A DNA stretch of 64,000 nt from Owenia fusiformis (lineage: Eukaryota > Annelida > Polychaeta > Sabellida > Oweniidae), in NCBI GenBank assembly GCA_903813345.2, contig CAIIXF020000006.1, positions 23,197,936-23,261,935 of the forward strand, given 5' to 3'. The first letter of the stretch is position 1; the number at the start of each line of letters is the position of its first letter. The notes beneath the pieces are model-generated. The model searched no databases and was not told where the DNA came from. It worked only from the letters and a program-made list of their open reading frames with translations. The position numbers were made by a program, and so were the translations under genes. Below, one piece after another: positions 49,624 to 61,093 of this stretch.

Positions 49624-52600
49624 ATGGACAAGGCAGTAAAGTCCATTCGAAGGTAATATAATCTATTTTATCTCAGCAATAAGACTCTCCGTATCTCTAA
49701 ACGCATTTCCTTAGTAGAGTTGAATATCATTTTGTGCATCCCAAGCTGTATTTTTGATGTTTATGCTTCTAGGAGCAGTGTAAAGCTGCTGTCACTGAGT
49801 GGAGGTCATGAAGATCTGAATATGGTTATTTCAGAACAGAAAGATGTCAGGAATAGTGCTAAAAGTTTCATGTCTGCACAAAATTCAGGTATTTCAAAAA
49901 TCTAGGAAGTTTTTTATATCACAAAGAATATCTTTTTTTATCTTTTGAAGCTTATCAATGTGATTCTGACAGAACACTTGGGTCTGTCAGTAAGGATTTA
50001 AATATTGAAAAACCCAGGAAGTAACTCAAATAGTAAACAATCAAAGAATACAACCTTAATTAATCTTTTACTTTATTGTTCATATCATAGGCCAAGGGAA
50101 AGGTATTAGTCAGCTGAATTTAGTGAGCTCAATAGTGCCGGGCCCTTGGCCTAGGTTCCCGCCTAGGTTATCTGCTTGTGAATTTAGATCAATGAAGCTG
50201 TTATGTTGTGAATTATTGATCAGAAATCACGAAATTTGAGCCAATTTGCAACTGGATTATTAAGGACAAGAGGCAATAAGTGTTGTCGTGATGTGCCACA
50301 ATCGAACATTGGCAATTTTTAGAGGTAAACCTTGATATACATCGCAATGCACATGGGGAAAAATTCATTAAATCTCTGTCTCCGATGCCCATTACTTCAG
50401 ATTTAAGCGGCGTCTCAATCTCTAGTAATATCTGTTTTCACAATTCGGTCATCTCAACTACCCAGCTTCAGTTTGGGATAAATCTTCTCCATGTTTCACA
50501 TTTTGCTTCACATTTCAGCTGCCCAATACTTGATGAAATGGGCTGCATATGAGGATAATAGAGCTATACAAGATGTCAGCTCCCAAGTTGTTGAACTCAA
50601 CTCATTGTGGACTGAAGTGCAAAGAGACTTTGCAGGTATATGAATAGTATGTCATTGATAAACATGTATAGGGTAGAGTGAAAAGCCCAGTTTTTAAAAC
50701 ACAGGTGCTTTATCATAGACTGAATAGGTATGGATGTTTTGATACTGGAGGAGAAAGATTGATTCAGAGATCGAGAGATACCACATTGGCATCCTTCTGT
50801 CAACCCAATTACTATGTTTATATGATGTTCAATTATTGCAGGTTTTTTGGGGATCTTGTAACACCCTCCCTCTCTATAATTGTATACAGTGAAACCTGTA
50901 AAATGGAACACCTCTGTTAGTGGAACAACTCAGAGTCCCAAGACCAACTGACTTAATGTTAAATGAACCTCTGTTAGTAGAACAACAACTCAGAGTCCCA
51001 AGACCAACTGACTTAATGTTAAATGAACCTCTGTTAGTGGAACAACTCAGAGTCCCAAGACCAACTGACTTAATATTAAATGAACCTCTGTTAGTGGAAC
51101 AACAACTCAGAGTCACAAGACCAACTGACTTAATGTTAAATGAACCTCTGTTAGGGGAACAACTCAGAGTCACAAGACCAACTGACTTAATGTTAAATGA
51201 ACCTCTGTTAGTGGAACAACCCAGAGTCACAAGGCCAACTGACTTAATGTTAAATGAACCTCTGTTAGTGGAACAACTCAGAGTCCCAAGACCAACTGAC
51301 TTAATGTTAAATGAACCTCTGTTAGTGGAACAACTCAGAGTCCCAAGACCAACTGACTTAATGTTAAATGAACCTCTGTTAGTGGAACAACTCAGAGTCA
51401 CAAGACCAACTGACTTAATGTTAAATGAACCTCTGTTAGTGGAACAACTCAGAGTCCCAAGACCAACTGACTTAATGTTAAATGAACCTCTGTAAGTTGA
51501 ACACCTCCCAAGTGGAACACTTTTAGAGGTACCAAAGGTGTCCCACTTAGGTTTTGCTGTATATTATAATGAATTGTGTTTTCAGAACACATGAAGGAAT
51601 ACAGGCAGATGTATGAGATGATACTAGAAGGAGAGAGACACATTGACAGTGCAAAAAATAACTTGGTGAGTATGAGATGATATATTAAGAGTTAAGCAAA
51701 TATTATTAGGTATGAGGGGTAATATCTGGTCATATTTTAGTGATAACAGGCCCAACAATACATTTCAATTTAAAAAACATAATAGATGTTACATGAAAAC
51801 ATTGGCATTGAATAGTTTGAATAGTTCTTTAAAAGAGATTTATCTGCTCTATTTAGAGAATACCATTTCAAACATAATATGTCCATAATCATAATCCAGC
51901 TACTGAATCAGAATCACATAATCTTATGCCTTTATGAAAATCTGGCATTTTCTTCATATTCATGGGTAACTCTTATTAAAATCATTAAACCCAGGCGCGT
52001 ATCGTGGTCATTTTGCAAGGGTACGCCCCCGTATGTGGATGAATAATGTGTGAAGATGAATGCGATTTTAGTTGAAAAACAATTACAAGATCTAAAAACG
52101 GGTGATAAGTCTGATTTGCTTATTCGAACGAGCCTAACTCTGTCTAAAAATCAGCTTCTCTGAACTAGGGTGATCATGAACTCACCTTGCAGGAAATACG
52201 AAACGTCTTATATTTGGCCAATTATACCCTCAATGAGAGTTTGTTTTCTCTCTACAGAAGTAATACACTCCCTTAATGAATTTGCATCGATAATGTTGTC
52301 ATAGCTGGGGCCATTTCTGCAATAGACGTGGTATTAATTAATTGATTAGTAACCCGTGAATTACAGGCCCCCAAAAATAAAAACACTACACCAGACGAAA
52401 ATAGAGAAAGTCGTCTGCACAAGGTCGTGCGAATTTGGAAATGCTCTACACATAAGGGCTTTTATTGGCTTAATCAATGTAGTTAAAGCTAAATCCACTT
52501 ATCGTACAGTTTAAATGATTAAATTACTTCTTACATTCAATAATTTCAAGTGATACTCAGGTTTATACGTACTGAATTTGCTGATTTTGAGCGTGTACTC

Positions 52601-55600
52601 TGCCGGGATTCGCCATCATACCCCATACGGCCTTGAAGAAGCGTACAAGAATGACGCAACTCTTTGAATCACGAAAAAATTTGAATCTTTGAATCACGAA
52701 AACAGTGAATGACAATGAGGGAATCGAGAACTTATTGTTAATACACTTGTACAACAAAGGTTTACACATCATCAAAGAAAATAACAGTAAAATACTGAAT
52801 TTCATGTTTTTTTCAAAATATTTCTCAAATTCAAACAGTACGCCTGGGCGTATTTTGCGTACCTGACAATACGCGCCTGAAAGCTACATTTGGGTCCATT
52901 AAGATCAGCATCAAATCTAATCAGATCAAATCTGCTTTATATTTTGTCCTAGTTAGAGTTTTGTAATAAGTAGATTCTGGACCTTTAGGGTAGTAAAATT
53001 CATTATCTGTGAAAAATTAAAAGCAGAATCAGATGTATATGGAGTGACAAAATTCCAAGCAATATGTACAATTGATCTACCAATGTGTTGCTTACAAGCT
53101 CAACTATAATATTCATGATATGTTATCAATTAATTCAAAGTGCAAAAGTGGGGGGAAAATATTCAAATTCTCACTATAAGCTAATAATAAGAATGGTAAC
53201 CATTCTTAAAGACAAATGATTGTATTATGGTAAAAATCTTTAGTTTTCCTCAAATGCAGTATATATACACTTGGGGTATTTTTAGAAAATAGACATGACA
53301 AGGAGTGATATGAGCTGAAAATAATCTAAAATTGAAACAATTTTCATCAAGATGAAGCACCAAAGTAACAAAAGTAATTGCTAGATCTGATTCTGCCTTT
53401 TAAATATCCATCAAAATTTACCATTTGTTTCTTAGATCCCACAAATACCCAAATTGTCAATATTTTGATGTGTTTTAGACCATGTGTGATCAACGTGAAA
53501 CAAAGATCAAGAAAGAGCTGAAGAAAGCTGCCAAGAAAGCGTCACAAGAAGAGTTAAAACACTTGGAGTCAAAGTTCTTGCAAGCTGAAAGAGCCAAGGA
53601 TCTTGCTCAGTTAGAGGGTACGAAATATTTGAATTACTCTTTCAGTTGAACCAAGATGTGGTTACATGTTGTTATAGCCATCCTTTTTGTGACCAATATG
53701 CTGTGTCAGCATCTGTAAAAATAGAATTACTCTTTCACTTGAACCATTTCTATTTCTTCACCAAGAAGAGGTGACATCCGGTTAATGATATAGCCATCCT
53801 TTTTGTTGTGACCTATATTTTGTGTCAGCATCAGTAACAAATAGTTGCACTTTAGTTCTTGCAAACATGTGCTGGTATTTTGTCAGGTTAATGTCTATGT
53901 CTAATCATTCTTTCCATGTGCTCCCCATGTTAAATCCACTTCCCTATTATACTATAGTAAACACCATCAAACTTGAACAATTTCTGCATCCTAAGTGTGT
54001 TATCACAAAGGGGATTATCTGTTGTTGTATTTCACATGACTAGGTTTTTGTTCCACCAACCATGCCAATGTATGTTAAAAATAGCATTCAATGTATGTAA
54101 ATAATCCAATGGGATACCTTTAAGATATTGACTCTATTTATAGTGGTTGACAGAATTCGTGAACATGAAGCAGTGAAGACGATCCGGTTTAAAGAAGGTC
54201 TACTAAGGCTGTCAGAGGCATATGTAGAACTCGGCAAGAAATGTGCAATAATACATGAAGCTCAAAGGGTATGTTTAGATTATGCTACATATGTTTTTAT
54301 GTCACCACCAAAAGGGGTGACATATTGGTATGGTCTTTTTTCTGATGGCGATCGGTGTCCAGTGTCTGGCATTCAGCATATGTAACAAATGGCAGGTGGT
54401 GACATTTTGCATGTTAATTTCTTGTATAATTATGATAAAAGAATGTATAACACATCAGAAATGGTGGCAAAAATAAACAGATAGATATAATACAAAAAAA
54501 TAGCATTAACATCAGCTGCCTCTAGTCAGATCGGCTGACAAAACAACCTTTTTGGGGTTGTTAAGTTGGCCGAGAGGGCTTGAGCGCTNNNNNNNNNNNN
54601 NNNNNNNNNNNNNNNNNNNNNNNNNNNNNNNNNNNNNNNNNNNNNNNNNNNNNNNNNNNNNNNNNNNNNNNNNNNNNNNNNNNNNNNNNNNNNNNNNNNN
54701 NNNNNNNNNNNNNNNNNNNNNNNNNNNNNNNNNNNNNNNNNNNNNNNNNNNNNNNNNNNNNNNNNNNNNNNNNNNNNNNNNNNNNNNNNNNNNNNNNNNN
54801 NNNNNNNNNNNNNNNNNNNNNNNNNNNNNNNNNNNNNNNNNNNNNNNNNNNNNNNNNNNNNNNNNNNNNNNNNNNNNNNNNNNNNNNNNNNNNNNNNNNN
54901 NNNNNNNNNNNNNNNNNNNNNNNNNNNNNNNNNNNNNNNNNNNNNNNNNNNNNNNNNNNNNNNNNNNNNNNNNNNNNNNNNNNNNNNNNNNNNNNNNNNN
55001 NNNNNNNNNNNNNNNNNNNNNNNNNNNNNNNNNNNNNNNNNNNNNNNNNNNNNNNNNNNNNNNNNNNNNNNNNNNNNNNNNNNNNNNNCTTTGAACCTTG
55101 CTGTACAGAACATATGTATCAAATATTTATTGAAAAAATCCAAGAGGAAAATTGTATCATGTTTGAATGTTTATCATTTCACTTTGCAAAAGTGTTTTAT
55201 TGCCAATGTCCTGTGCTGCTTTGCACATGAGGGTCATATAAATATCGTCATCAAAATTTCAGGAAAACTGCTTATCAGTTCAAGTTGATATTTTCACATA
55301 TGCAAGAGCAGATAAATGCCAAGATCTGATAGGTTTTGGGCATGCTGGGAAAATAAAATGTACATGGCATCCATTTTGCTCTTAAAAATGTGATATTAAT
55401 CATTGTGTATCTTTTTATTTCAGAGTTAGAGTATGTGCCCAGTGAATATGTGGAGCCAGAAGACCCTCCTCCTTACACACCCGGGAACTACTTCCAGGAC
55501 ATTTTACAAGATATTCCTCCACCGATTCAGCAAAACATCACAACAAGGCGATCAGTATCTAATAGGAATAGGAATACTAACCAATCAGGTGTCAGAATCC

Positions 55601-55680
55601 AGTCACATGACCATGATGATCTCGGGAGTGATTATGAGGCGGATTTATCAGGAGCAATGGGAGGTGCCTCACTTAATTGA
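49624..55680 (+). CDS. Coiled-coil BAR-like protein, candidate animal Pil1/Lsp1 (eisosome) relative
   Basis: Exons 49624-49652, 49773-49888, 50519-50635, 51586-51665, 53479-53617, 54144-54268 join in phase (202 codons), and a final exon 55424-55680 encodes about 84 residues to TGA. Exon six ends in phase 0 but the last exon needs phase 1, so at least one exon is missing, probably in the N gap. The protein starts with a basic segment (MDKAVKSIRRSSVKLL), then an almost wholly helical, charged region: KDVRNSAKSFMSAQNSAAQY, LNSLWTEVQRDFAEHMKEYR, KKELKKAAKKASQEELKHLE, VDRIREHEAVKTIRFKEGLL, LGKKCAII. The order (basic N-terminus, ERRDAAK-like helix, YRxxYxxILEGER helix, QAERAKDLAQLE helix, IREHExxK helix) is like fungal Pil1/Lsp1 BAR proteins, which shape plasma-membrane eisosomes. 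The C-terminus is acidic and proline-rich with a PPPY (WW-binding) motif. Gene reality is strong; family assignment is by eye only. A ciBAR or other BAR family is the alternative. Confidence 0.85.
50887..51559. mobile_element. pogo/Tigger-like MITE with ten-fold internal tandem expansion
   Basis: The ends CAGTGAAACCTGTAAAATGG and the complement of CAGCAAAACCTAAGTGGGAC are flanked by TA. Between them about ten units of 57 or 60 bp (GAACAACTCAGAGTCCCAAG, ACCAACTGACTTAATG, TTAAATGAACCTCTGTTAGT) fill the element. Long frames on both strands come only from the multiple-of-three period; the element is in an intron of the Pil1-like gene. Confidence 0.8.
51992..52879. mobile_element. TIR element with CAGGCGCGTAT ends
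   Basis: The 11 bp termini CAGGCGCGTAT and ATACGCGCCTG bound 888 bp in an intron of the Pil1-like gene. Subterminal GTACGC/GCGTAC words are repeated. No clear target duplication and no transposase domain. The minus-strand open stretch at 52563-52805 is not recognisable. Confidence 0.55.
53630..53850 (+). repeat. Local duplication
   Basis: Two degenerate copies of a segment with ATAGCCATCCTTTTTGT, GTGACC, TGTGTCAGCATC and GTAAAA/GTAACAAATAG, next to exon 5 of the Pil1-like gene. It may be a decayed relative of the GTGACATATTG repeat. Confidence 0.5.
54297..54418 (+). repeat. Dispersed GTGACATATTG repeat, copy C
   Basis: A complete short copy: TATGTCACCACCAAAAGGGG, TGACATATTGGTATGGTC, AACAAATGGCAGGTGGTGAC, TTTTGCATGTTAATTTCTTG. 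It has none of the tandem array present at 37306-39045. Confidence 0.8.
54560..54588 (+). other. tRNA-like A-box fragment at the gap edge
   Basis: GTTAAGTTGGCCGAGAGGGC followed by TTGAGCGCT resembles the 5' third of a class II tRNA (Leu/Ser: TGGCCGAGNGG then GCGC). The sequence is cut by the N gap, so neither tRNA nor tRNA-derived SINE can be decided. Confidence 0.35.
54589..55088. other. Assembly gap (500 N)
   Basis: Exactly 500 unknown bases, a conventional placeholder size. Phase analysis implies an exon of the Pil1-like gene is likely missing here. Reading frames that cross it are meaningless. Confidence 0.98.
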
Positions 55681-56538
55681 AAAATTGAATTAACTCCTGA
55701 GTGATCTTTAAACTTCCAAGGAAACTTTTATGGAAATGTAGGAGAGAAATTGTGATAATGATTTGAAATCTTTAGTGATGATGTTCCTGTTTTCCCCATA
55801 TTTTCACTCTCTGATATTTTAGAAAGAGTGGAACCAACCCAGTATATCAAGGTATCCAAAATGGATTTTCTTTCTGCAAATGAATGTGATATTTTTATTG
55901 TTATTATTTGAATTTTGAATAATGAAGTTAATTTAATATTTACACTAGTCTCATTTTCCAGAAATTCCACACAATTTCAATGATGCAATTACCCTTTGCA
56001 TTCGTTCGACTTCACTTCTTAAAAGATAGCTTCGTCTTCATATTAGTTTATAAACTAGACTCTGCGTGCAGGGTATGATGCAATATTATGGGTTTGAAGA
56101 AATATTAATCTTATGATGCTTGAATATGCTGGCATTGCATGCTATTCAGTGATCCCTCAGTTTTTCTCAATAGGGTGCTAAATCATCATTTTATTTATTT
56201 CAATATTATATTCTTTGACAGGGTGAAAAAAGATTTTCAACATTGTGGCATGTAGTTTTTGAATTTTTAACGACGTAGTACTTTGTTTCTACAATACTGG
56301 GAAGACATCAGTTCTCATGTGAACATTCTACCTGATTATGTAAAAATGGAGTGAATTTGATCTTTTATTTAAAGTACTAAAAAGGTGTATTAATCATAGA
56401 GGGATTGTTCACATTAATGATTGGTGATAACATGGTTGAATTAATTGGTTAAATAATCAAGTTGTGAAATCTGTGTAAGTTGAACATTTACAGGTCACAA
56501 AGGGGGACTAGGTTGTACATATAGTCTAAAATGTTATA
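55681..56538 (+). other. Probable 3' UTR of the Pil1-like gene
   Basis: AT-rich noncoding sequence after the TGA at 55678-55680. No further gene signal before the MITE at 56539. Confidence 0.4.
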
Positions 56539-56691
56539 CAGTAGAACCTGTATATCTGAACACATGGCTAATCCGAACACCTTCCAATTTGAACACTTTT
56601 TTCGGTCCCATTTTTTCCTCCCATTGACTCCCATGTTAAATAAACGCTTTTGGCTGGTCCCATGGGTGTTCAGATTAGACAGGTTTTACTG
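56539..56691. mobile_element. pogo/Tigger-like MITE, unexpanded relative
   Basis: CAGTAGAACCTGTATATCTGA at the left and CAGATTAGACAGGTTTTACTG at the right, flanked by TA. It is 153 bp and shares the CAGTRRAACCTGTA terminus and GAACAC words with the expanded element at 50887-51559. Confidence 0.8.
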
Positions 56692-57595
56692 TATATGTTA
56701 TGTTTAACATATTTGACACCGAGAGGTGTTAAGCTTTGCATGTTTCCTGTATTTGGAGTGCAATCTTTAATAATACCATATGCAAAACAATTTGGAATGA
56801 ACTCAACTTTTTTTAAGCATGAATATCTCATATTAGTTAATTTTTGAAATTTTTTGTTATGTATTTGTTTTATTCTTGTTGAGTCTGTCACATTCATGAA
56901 CTCTTACCAGCCTACAGTAGAGTAACACTCACCTTTTCCAGGTGCACCAGGGAAATGAACTGCTACGAGCAAACGTTGAAAAGCGATATAGTCTACTACA
57001 GTCTGTTTATTACAGATGTTCATACCTCATCTGATAAAATGAGATAGTCAACTACAGATGTTGAAACTTCATCTGATATAAAACTGTTAGTTGCTCTAAT
57101 ATAAAATGAATTGATATACTCTATGCACATAAAGGTCAAACTGATGCCCCGTCTACTTACTTTGGCTTTGCATACTTTAATTATTGTAATATTTGCATTA
57201 AACTGTAAAATTAACACAGGGAAAATATTTTGTGTTCATATGAAAATCAAGTGATTTAAAACTCAAAATATTGTAAATTGCCAAATTGCTAAATTGGTAG
57301 GAGTCCAATATTATCAAGATTATTAAGTGCAAGATTATAGCACTTAAAGCACTGCGTAATGGTACTCTACTGTGTAGAGGCTAATCACATTGTGGGATAA
57401 CTAACATTGTACTATTAGACTATATTTGGTGGTACTATTAGACTATATTTGATGGTGATTTGGATTCAATTTTAATTAATTATTTTGATGAATTGCTAAA
57501 TGGCAAATAAGATTTATATTTTTTTTAAAAATTTGGTGAACATTTTTGAGGACTGATTGAAACAAGATACACATAAAGACAAAAATGTATGTATA

Positions 57596-58638
57596 CAGGG
57601 TGTTCCAAAAGTAACAGGACTGTTGCTGGCATTTTGTTAAATAAAAATTTTATGTATCGTTACTAAGACTGCAAAGTTTTGACAAAATATATGCAACTCG
57701 GGTAGAGTTATGGTTGCTATAGTAACATGACATCGCAATACCCGGGGCAACATTCCACGCAAACAGTTACAGAGGCATTAAGCATGTTGTACATCCCGTA
57801 TCATTTTGTACATGCCGTATCAAAGTTGAAATGCAACAACTGGTGGGAATTACATTTGTTTTACATAATTTGATGTTCCTATGTATCCTTTACTTTGAAA
57901 AATAGGCTCCTCTGTGGTCAATACAAGAGTAGTACTCTGTATCCATGACCCAAACACATGAGTGAACCCATTTGAGGACATGTCATGCAGGGTCGATTGG
58001 ATGATTTGGAGAAGGTCATTCTCATATTTAAGGTCTTACAGCACTGATCAGCATTCCGTTCTCAATATAAGTAATAATAAAAATTAGAAATTGCATGATC
58101 AGAAGAGTATGGTGCATTTTTTTAGACCTCAAGACCTAGCTCCTCTTTAGCTGCATGGTCTTAAATGGTGACCTGCGGGCAGGCGTGCTATCAAGGTGGA
58201 TGACTGGCTTCAAAATGGGTCTTTTCAAAAACTTAACCGTGAATTGTTCAGACTGTAATACATAGTGATATTCGAGGAAATTAAATAAATATTATTATCA
58301 TTATGAAATTATACTTGAATCTGAGTTGTATAGCAACATCTTTACAACAAAGCAACTAATAAAATAAACAAGAAATGTTGTGTTATAATAGGTGAGCTAG
58401 ATACTTTCTTCAGTAATACAAAAATGTTAGATATCACATTTTCAGGGAAAAAGTTGCCCGGGTATTGGAATGTCATGTTACTATAGTAACCATAACTCTA
58501 ACTGCATTTCATCATTTTTTCTGAAACTTTAGAATTTTAGTTGCAATACTTCAAACTACAATTTGTGAAAATTTGAAGAGACTCTGTACAAAATTGACAA
58601 AATGCCAGCACCAGTCCTGTTACTTTTGGAACACCCTG
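57596..58638. mobile_element. 1.04 kb mariner-like non-autonomous element, TA duplication
   Basis: Termini of about 42 bp: CAGGGTGTTCCAAAAGTAAC then AGGACTG..GCTGGCATTTTGT, inverted at the right end (CAGTCCTGTTACTTTTGGAAC-type, ACACCCTG), with TA on both sides. Subterminal inverted GTTATGGTTGCTATAGTAAC and CCCGGGCAAC words extend the arms to about 170 bp. No transposase frame survives. Confidence 0.85.
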
Positions 58639-59407
58639 TATGTCTCTAATAAACATGCAAGACATTCTGGGTGGTACAGATCTTGGAAGAGAAAATCTGA
58701 CAAATAGAAAGTGATTTATCCTAAGACAAAATAAGCCATTCTTTACAAAGGCATAAAAATAATCATGATTAAAACAAATGCAATACAGCACCTAAATTGT
58801 CAAAAATATGATATATGTTCAGATTATGTCTGGTGTGTTTCATTTCAAGTTGAGGATCAGTTTGAAAAAATGTTTGAATAGAATTACTATTTCTATTTCA
58901 CGACTCAGTGAGTTCAAATGATATTTCAAATAATTTGCGAGTCCAGTCAGAGACATATAAAACATGGTAGGATGAGGACTTTTACGCTTTATATTATGAT
59001 GTGGTCGGTATGTTTCTCAAAATATCTTAAATTATGACTTGTTATAATCAACTATTTTATGAATTTGAATGATAAAGTTTCATCACATTTTCTTCAGTAA
59101 AAATCAGTCATCTTTTGAAAAAATGCATAATCCAAAGTATTGTATGAAATGTATTTATTAGTTTCTCAATGGATTTAGAGCAATACTGTATGTTAAATGT
59201 TGATATATTATATATTCTTGACTTATCTACACCCATATACCATAAGATTATTTATACATTAACATCAGTGTCAAGATGGACTATTTTCTATGGACACATA
59301 TGCATATGAACTATACATGTAATAAAGTACCATTATGTATTAGTACAAAAATAATACCTAGTTTTTTGTTATCCAGTATATTAGTTGTTATCAGGTGTAT
59401 TACTAAA

Positions 59408-59482
59408 TTGAACCCCTTTGCATCATTTTTTTGTGATGCACCAAGGTGCTATCATCATCAATAGTGTCATTCCTTTCTGGAT
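59408..59482 (-). pseudogene. Frameshifted copy of part of the SETMAR-like insert
   Basis: About 70 bp here (TTGAACCCCTTTGCATCATT, GTGATGCACCAAGGTGCTAT, CATCATCAATAGTGTCATTC) duplicates codons about 293-317 of the neighbouring SETMAR-like CDS at 59770-59845. A one-base deletion in the GAT repeat/AAGCAC segment breaks the frame. Confidence 0.8.
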
Positions 59483-59619
59483 TTTGACTATCTATTTTTA
59501 TATTTGCACTTGCTATATTGATTTCTATCAAGATCAGATAAGTAAAAAATACCGACTTGGGCAAGGCTAGTGTATTACAAGAACATTCTTATTGCATGTA
59601 TATCTAATATTTTTTTTAA

Positions 59620-60717
59620 TTAATCGTCATCAAAGAGAGAGGCATCATATGGCAAGAACCCTGTACATGCAGATGTTCCACAGTGGCATACTTTTCTATC
59701 AACAGATATTGTGTCTGTTCTATTTACATCAATAGATTTCACTTGATCATCAAAACATACTTCTTTTGATTGAACCCCTTTAGAATCATCCTTCTGTGAT
59801 GCACCAAGGTGCTTATCATCATCAATAGTGTCATTCCCATCTGAATTTGGATTATCCATGTTTGTACTAGTTATAACCATATTTGTTGCATCTCTGCTCG
59901 CAGAATCCTCATTTGTTTTAGCAGTGTTTTGTTCCATGTTTACAGTTTCAGTCTCACCATCCTCATCTATATCACCTTCATTTACAATGTACAGTTCACC
60001 AGAGTAATTATAACACAATTCCTCACCTTCTTCAATATCTCTAATGGCAAAGAGTGCAAGATGAGGTACCGAATTGTCCACACGTACTGGCAACATGGCT
60101 AAGTTTGGCATGCATGAGTGATTCATGAATCTGCCCACATTGCCAACATTTGTAGGATCAATATAAGTTTTAAGGATGTTTTCCCCGAGGTGCTCTTTTA
60201 GAGTTATGATATAGTTTGAATCAGTTTTGTGCTTCAGTGCATGAGTTCTCCTTCTTGCTTCATTGTGGGTAAGGAATTCACCAGCATATTCGCACACAAA
60301 TGCATTTTTGGGAATTGTCTCCAAAGTTTTCAGTCCATATCCCTTCCATTTGGTAGTAAATGCTGATACTTTATATTGGAGTCCATTTTGTACTACTCTG
60401 TTTGAACAGTTAGTGTTACATTTACATTCTTTGTTACATTCATATATGGGTTTCATTGTTTGTGATTGTAGGAGCCCATGAATCAGAATTTTAGACCCCT
60501 GATATGTGGGGCCAAATCTTGTAATACAGGGGCATTGTTGACCACATATTTCAGCACACTGACATCCTTTGTACTGTTCCTCAAATGGCTCCACATCTGT
60601 TCCTGGACCGGGTATATTATGAGGTACATAAGAGAAATTATTTAGATCATTCTGATAGTCATCGAAATAGATGGCGTGTCTTTCTCTTCCACAGGAAATA
60701 TCAAGTTGGGACATCAT
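59620..60717 (-). CDS. SETMAR: SETMAR-like SET-domain histone lysine methyltransferase, intronless
   Basis: A single open frame of 365 codons. Residues 52-104 form a pre-SET triangular zinc cluster with nine cysteines (52, 54, 58, 62, 64, 94, 98, 100, 104). The SET domain (about 117-242) has KGYGLKTLE, VCEYAGEFL, DSNYIITLKEH, GRFMNHSCMPN and EELCYNYSGE. Post-SET is C344-x-C346-x4-C351 followed by FLPYDASL, as in SETMAR. The family methylates histone H3 (K36/K4 reported for human SETMAR). The primate transposase fusion is absent, as expected outside anthropoids. Between SET and post-SET there is an approximately 100-residue acidic, Ser/Thr/Asn-rich insert (243-342) that is much longer than in vertebrate SETMAR. 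All key SET motifs look intact. Met1 is chosen, but Met2 is equally possible. Confidence 0.93.
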   Translation of the reverse strand: MMSQLDISCGRERHAIYFDDYQNDLNNFSYVPHNIPGPGTDVEPFEEQYKGCQCAEICGQQCPCITRFGPTYQGSKILIHGLLQSQTMKPIYECNKECKCNTNCSNRVVQNGLQYKVSAFTTKWKGYGLKTLETIPKNAFVCEYAGEFLTHNEARRRTHALKHKTDSNYIITLKEHLGENILKTYIDPTNVGNVGRFMNHSCMPNLAMLPVRVDNSVPHLALFAIRDIEEGEELCYNYSGELYIVNEGDIDEDGETETVNMEQNTAKTNEDSASRDATNMVITSTNMDNPNSDGNDTIDDDKHLGASQKDDSKGVQSKEVCFDDQVKSIDVNRTDTISVDRKVCHCGTSACTGFLPYDASLFDDD

Positions 60718-61093
60718 TTTATTATTTTCCTTCCTTTGTCAAGATGCCAGTATTTCAATCCTGAAAGCATAAAGACCAAGCATCTTGGAAAAACATGATA
60801 GACTTAATGAACACAAGTGGGGAGAGATGGTATTGTGGAATACAAGTTTGAGCGAAAAAGTAACATGAAGTGTGGAAAAAATTGGAATATTAGAGGTCAC
60901 AAAAGGAATGTTATGGTTCTTGTCTGCAAGTATCATAACAGTTTTTATGTGAACCAATAGAATTCCTTGGACAATTGGGGTGTGAAGCTGATAGCTAGGA
61001 ACTTTCCCTGGCACCTCACTTTGGACCAGTACATTAAAGACATAAGTTCTGTTAGACAATTATTCAAATAAAAAATTCAAAATTTTAATATAA

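Noticed and set aside
50874-51495. 175- and 191-codon repeat proteins on opposite strands
   Set aside because: Both are translations of the tandem units in a pogo-like MITE inside an intron; no start context or splice support.
52563-52805. 80-codon minus-strand open stretch inside a TIR element
   Set aside because: No transposase or other motif and no splice context.
54526-55230. Open frames spanning the N gap
   Set aside because: Composed almost wholly of unknown residues.
60739-61059. 106-codon minus-strand open frame upstream of the SETMAR-like gene
   Set aside because: No recognisable domain, biased AT-rich composition; more likely 5' flanking DNA.
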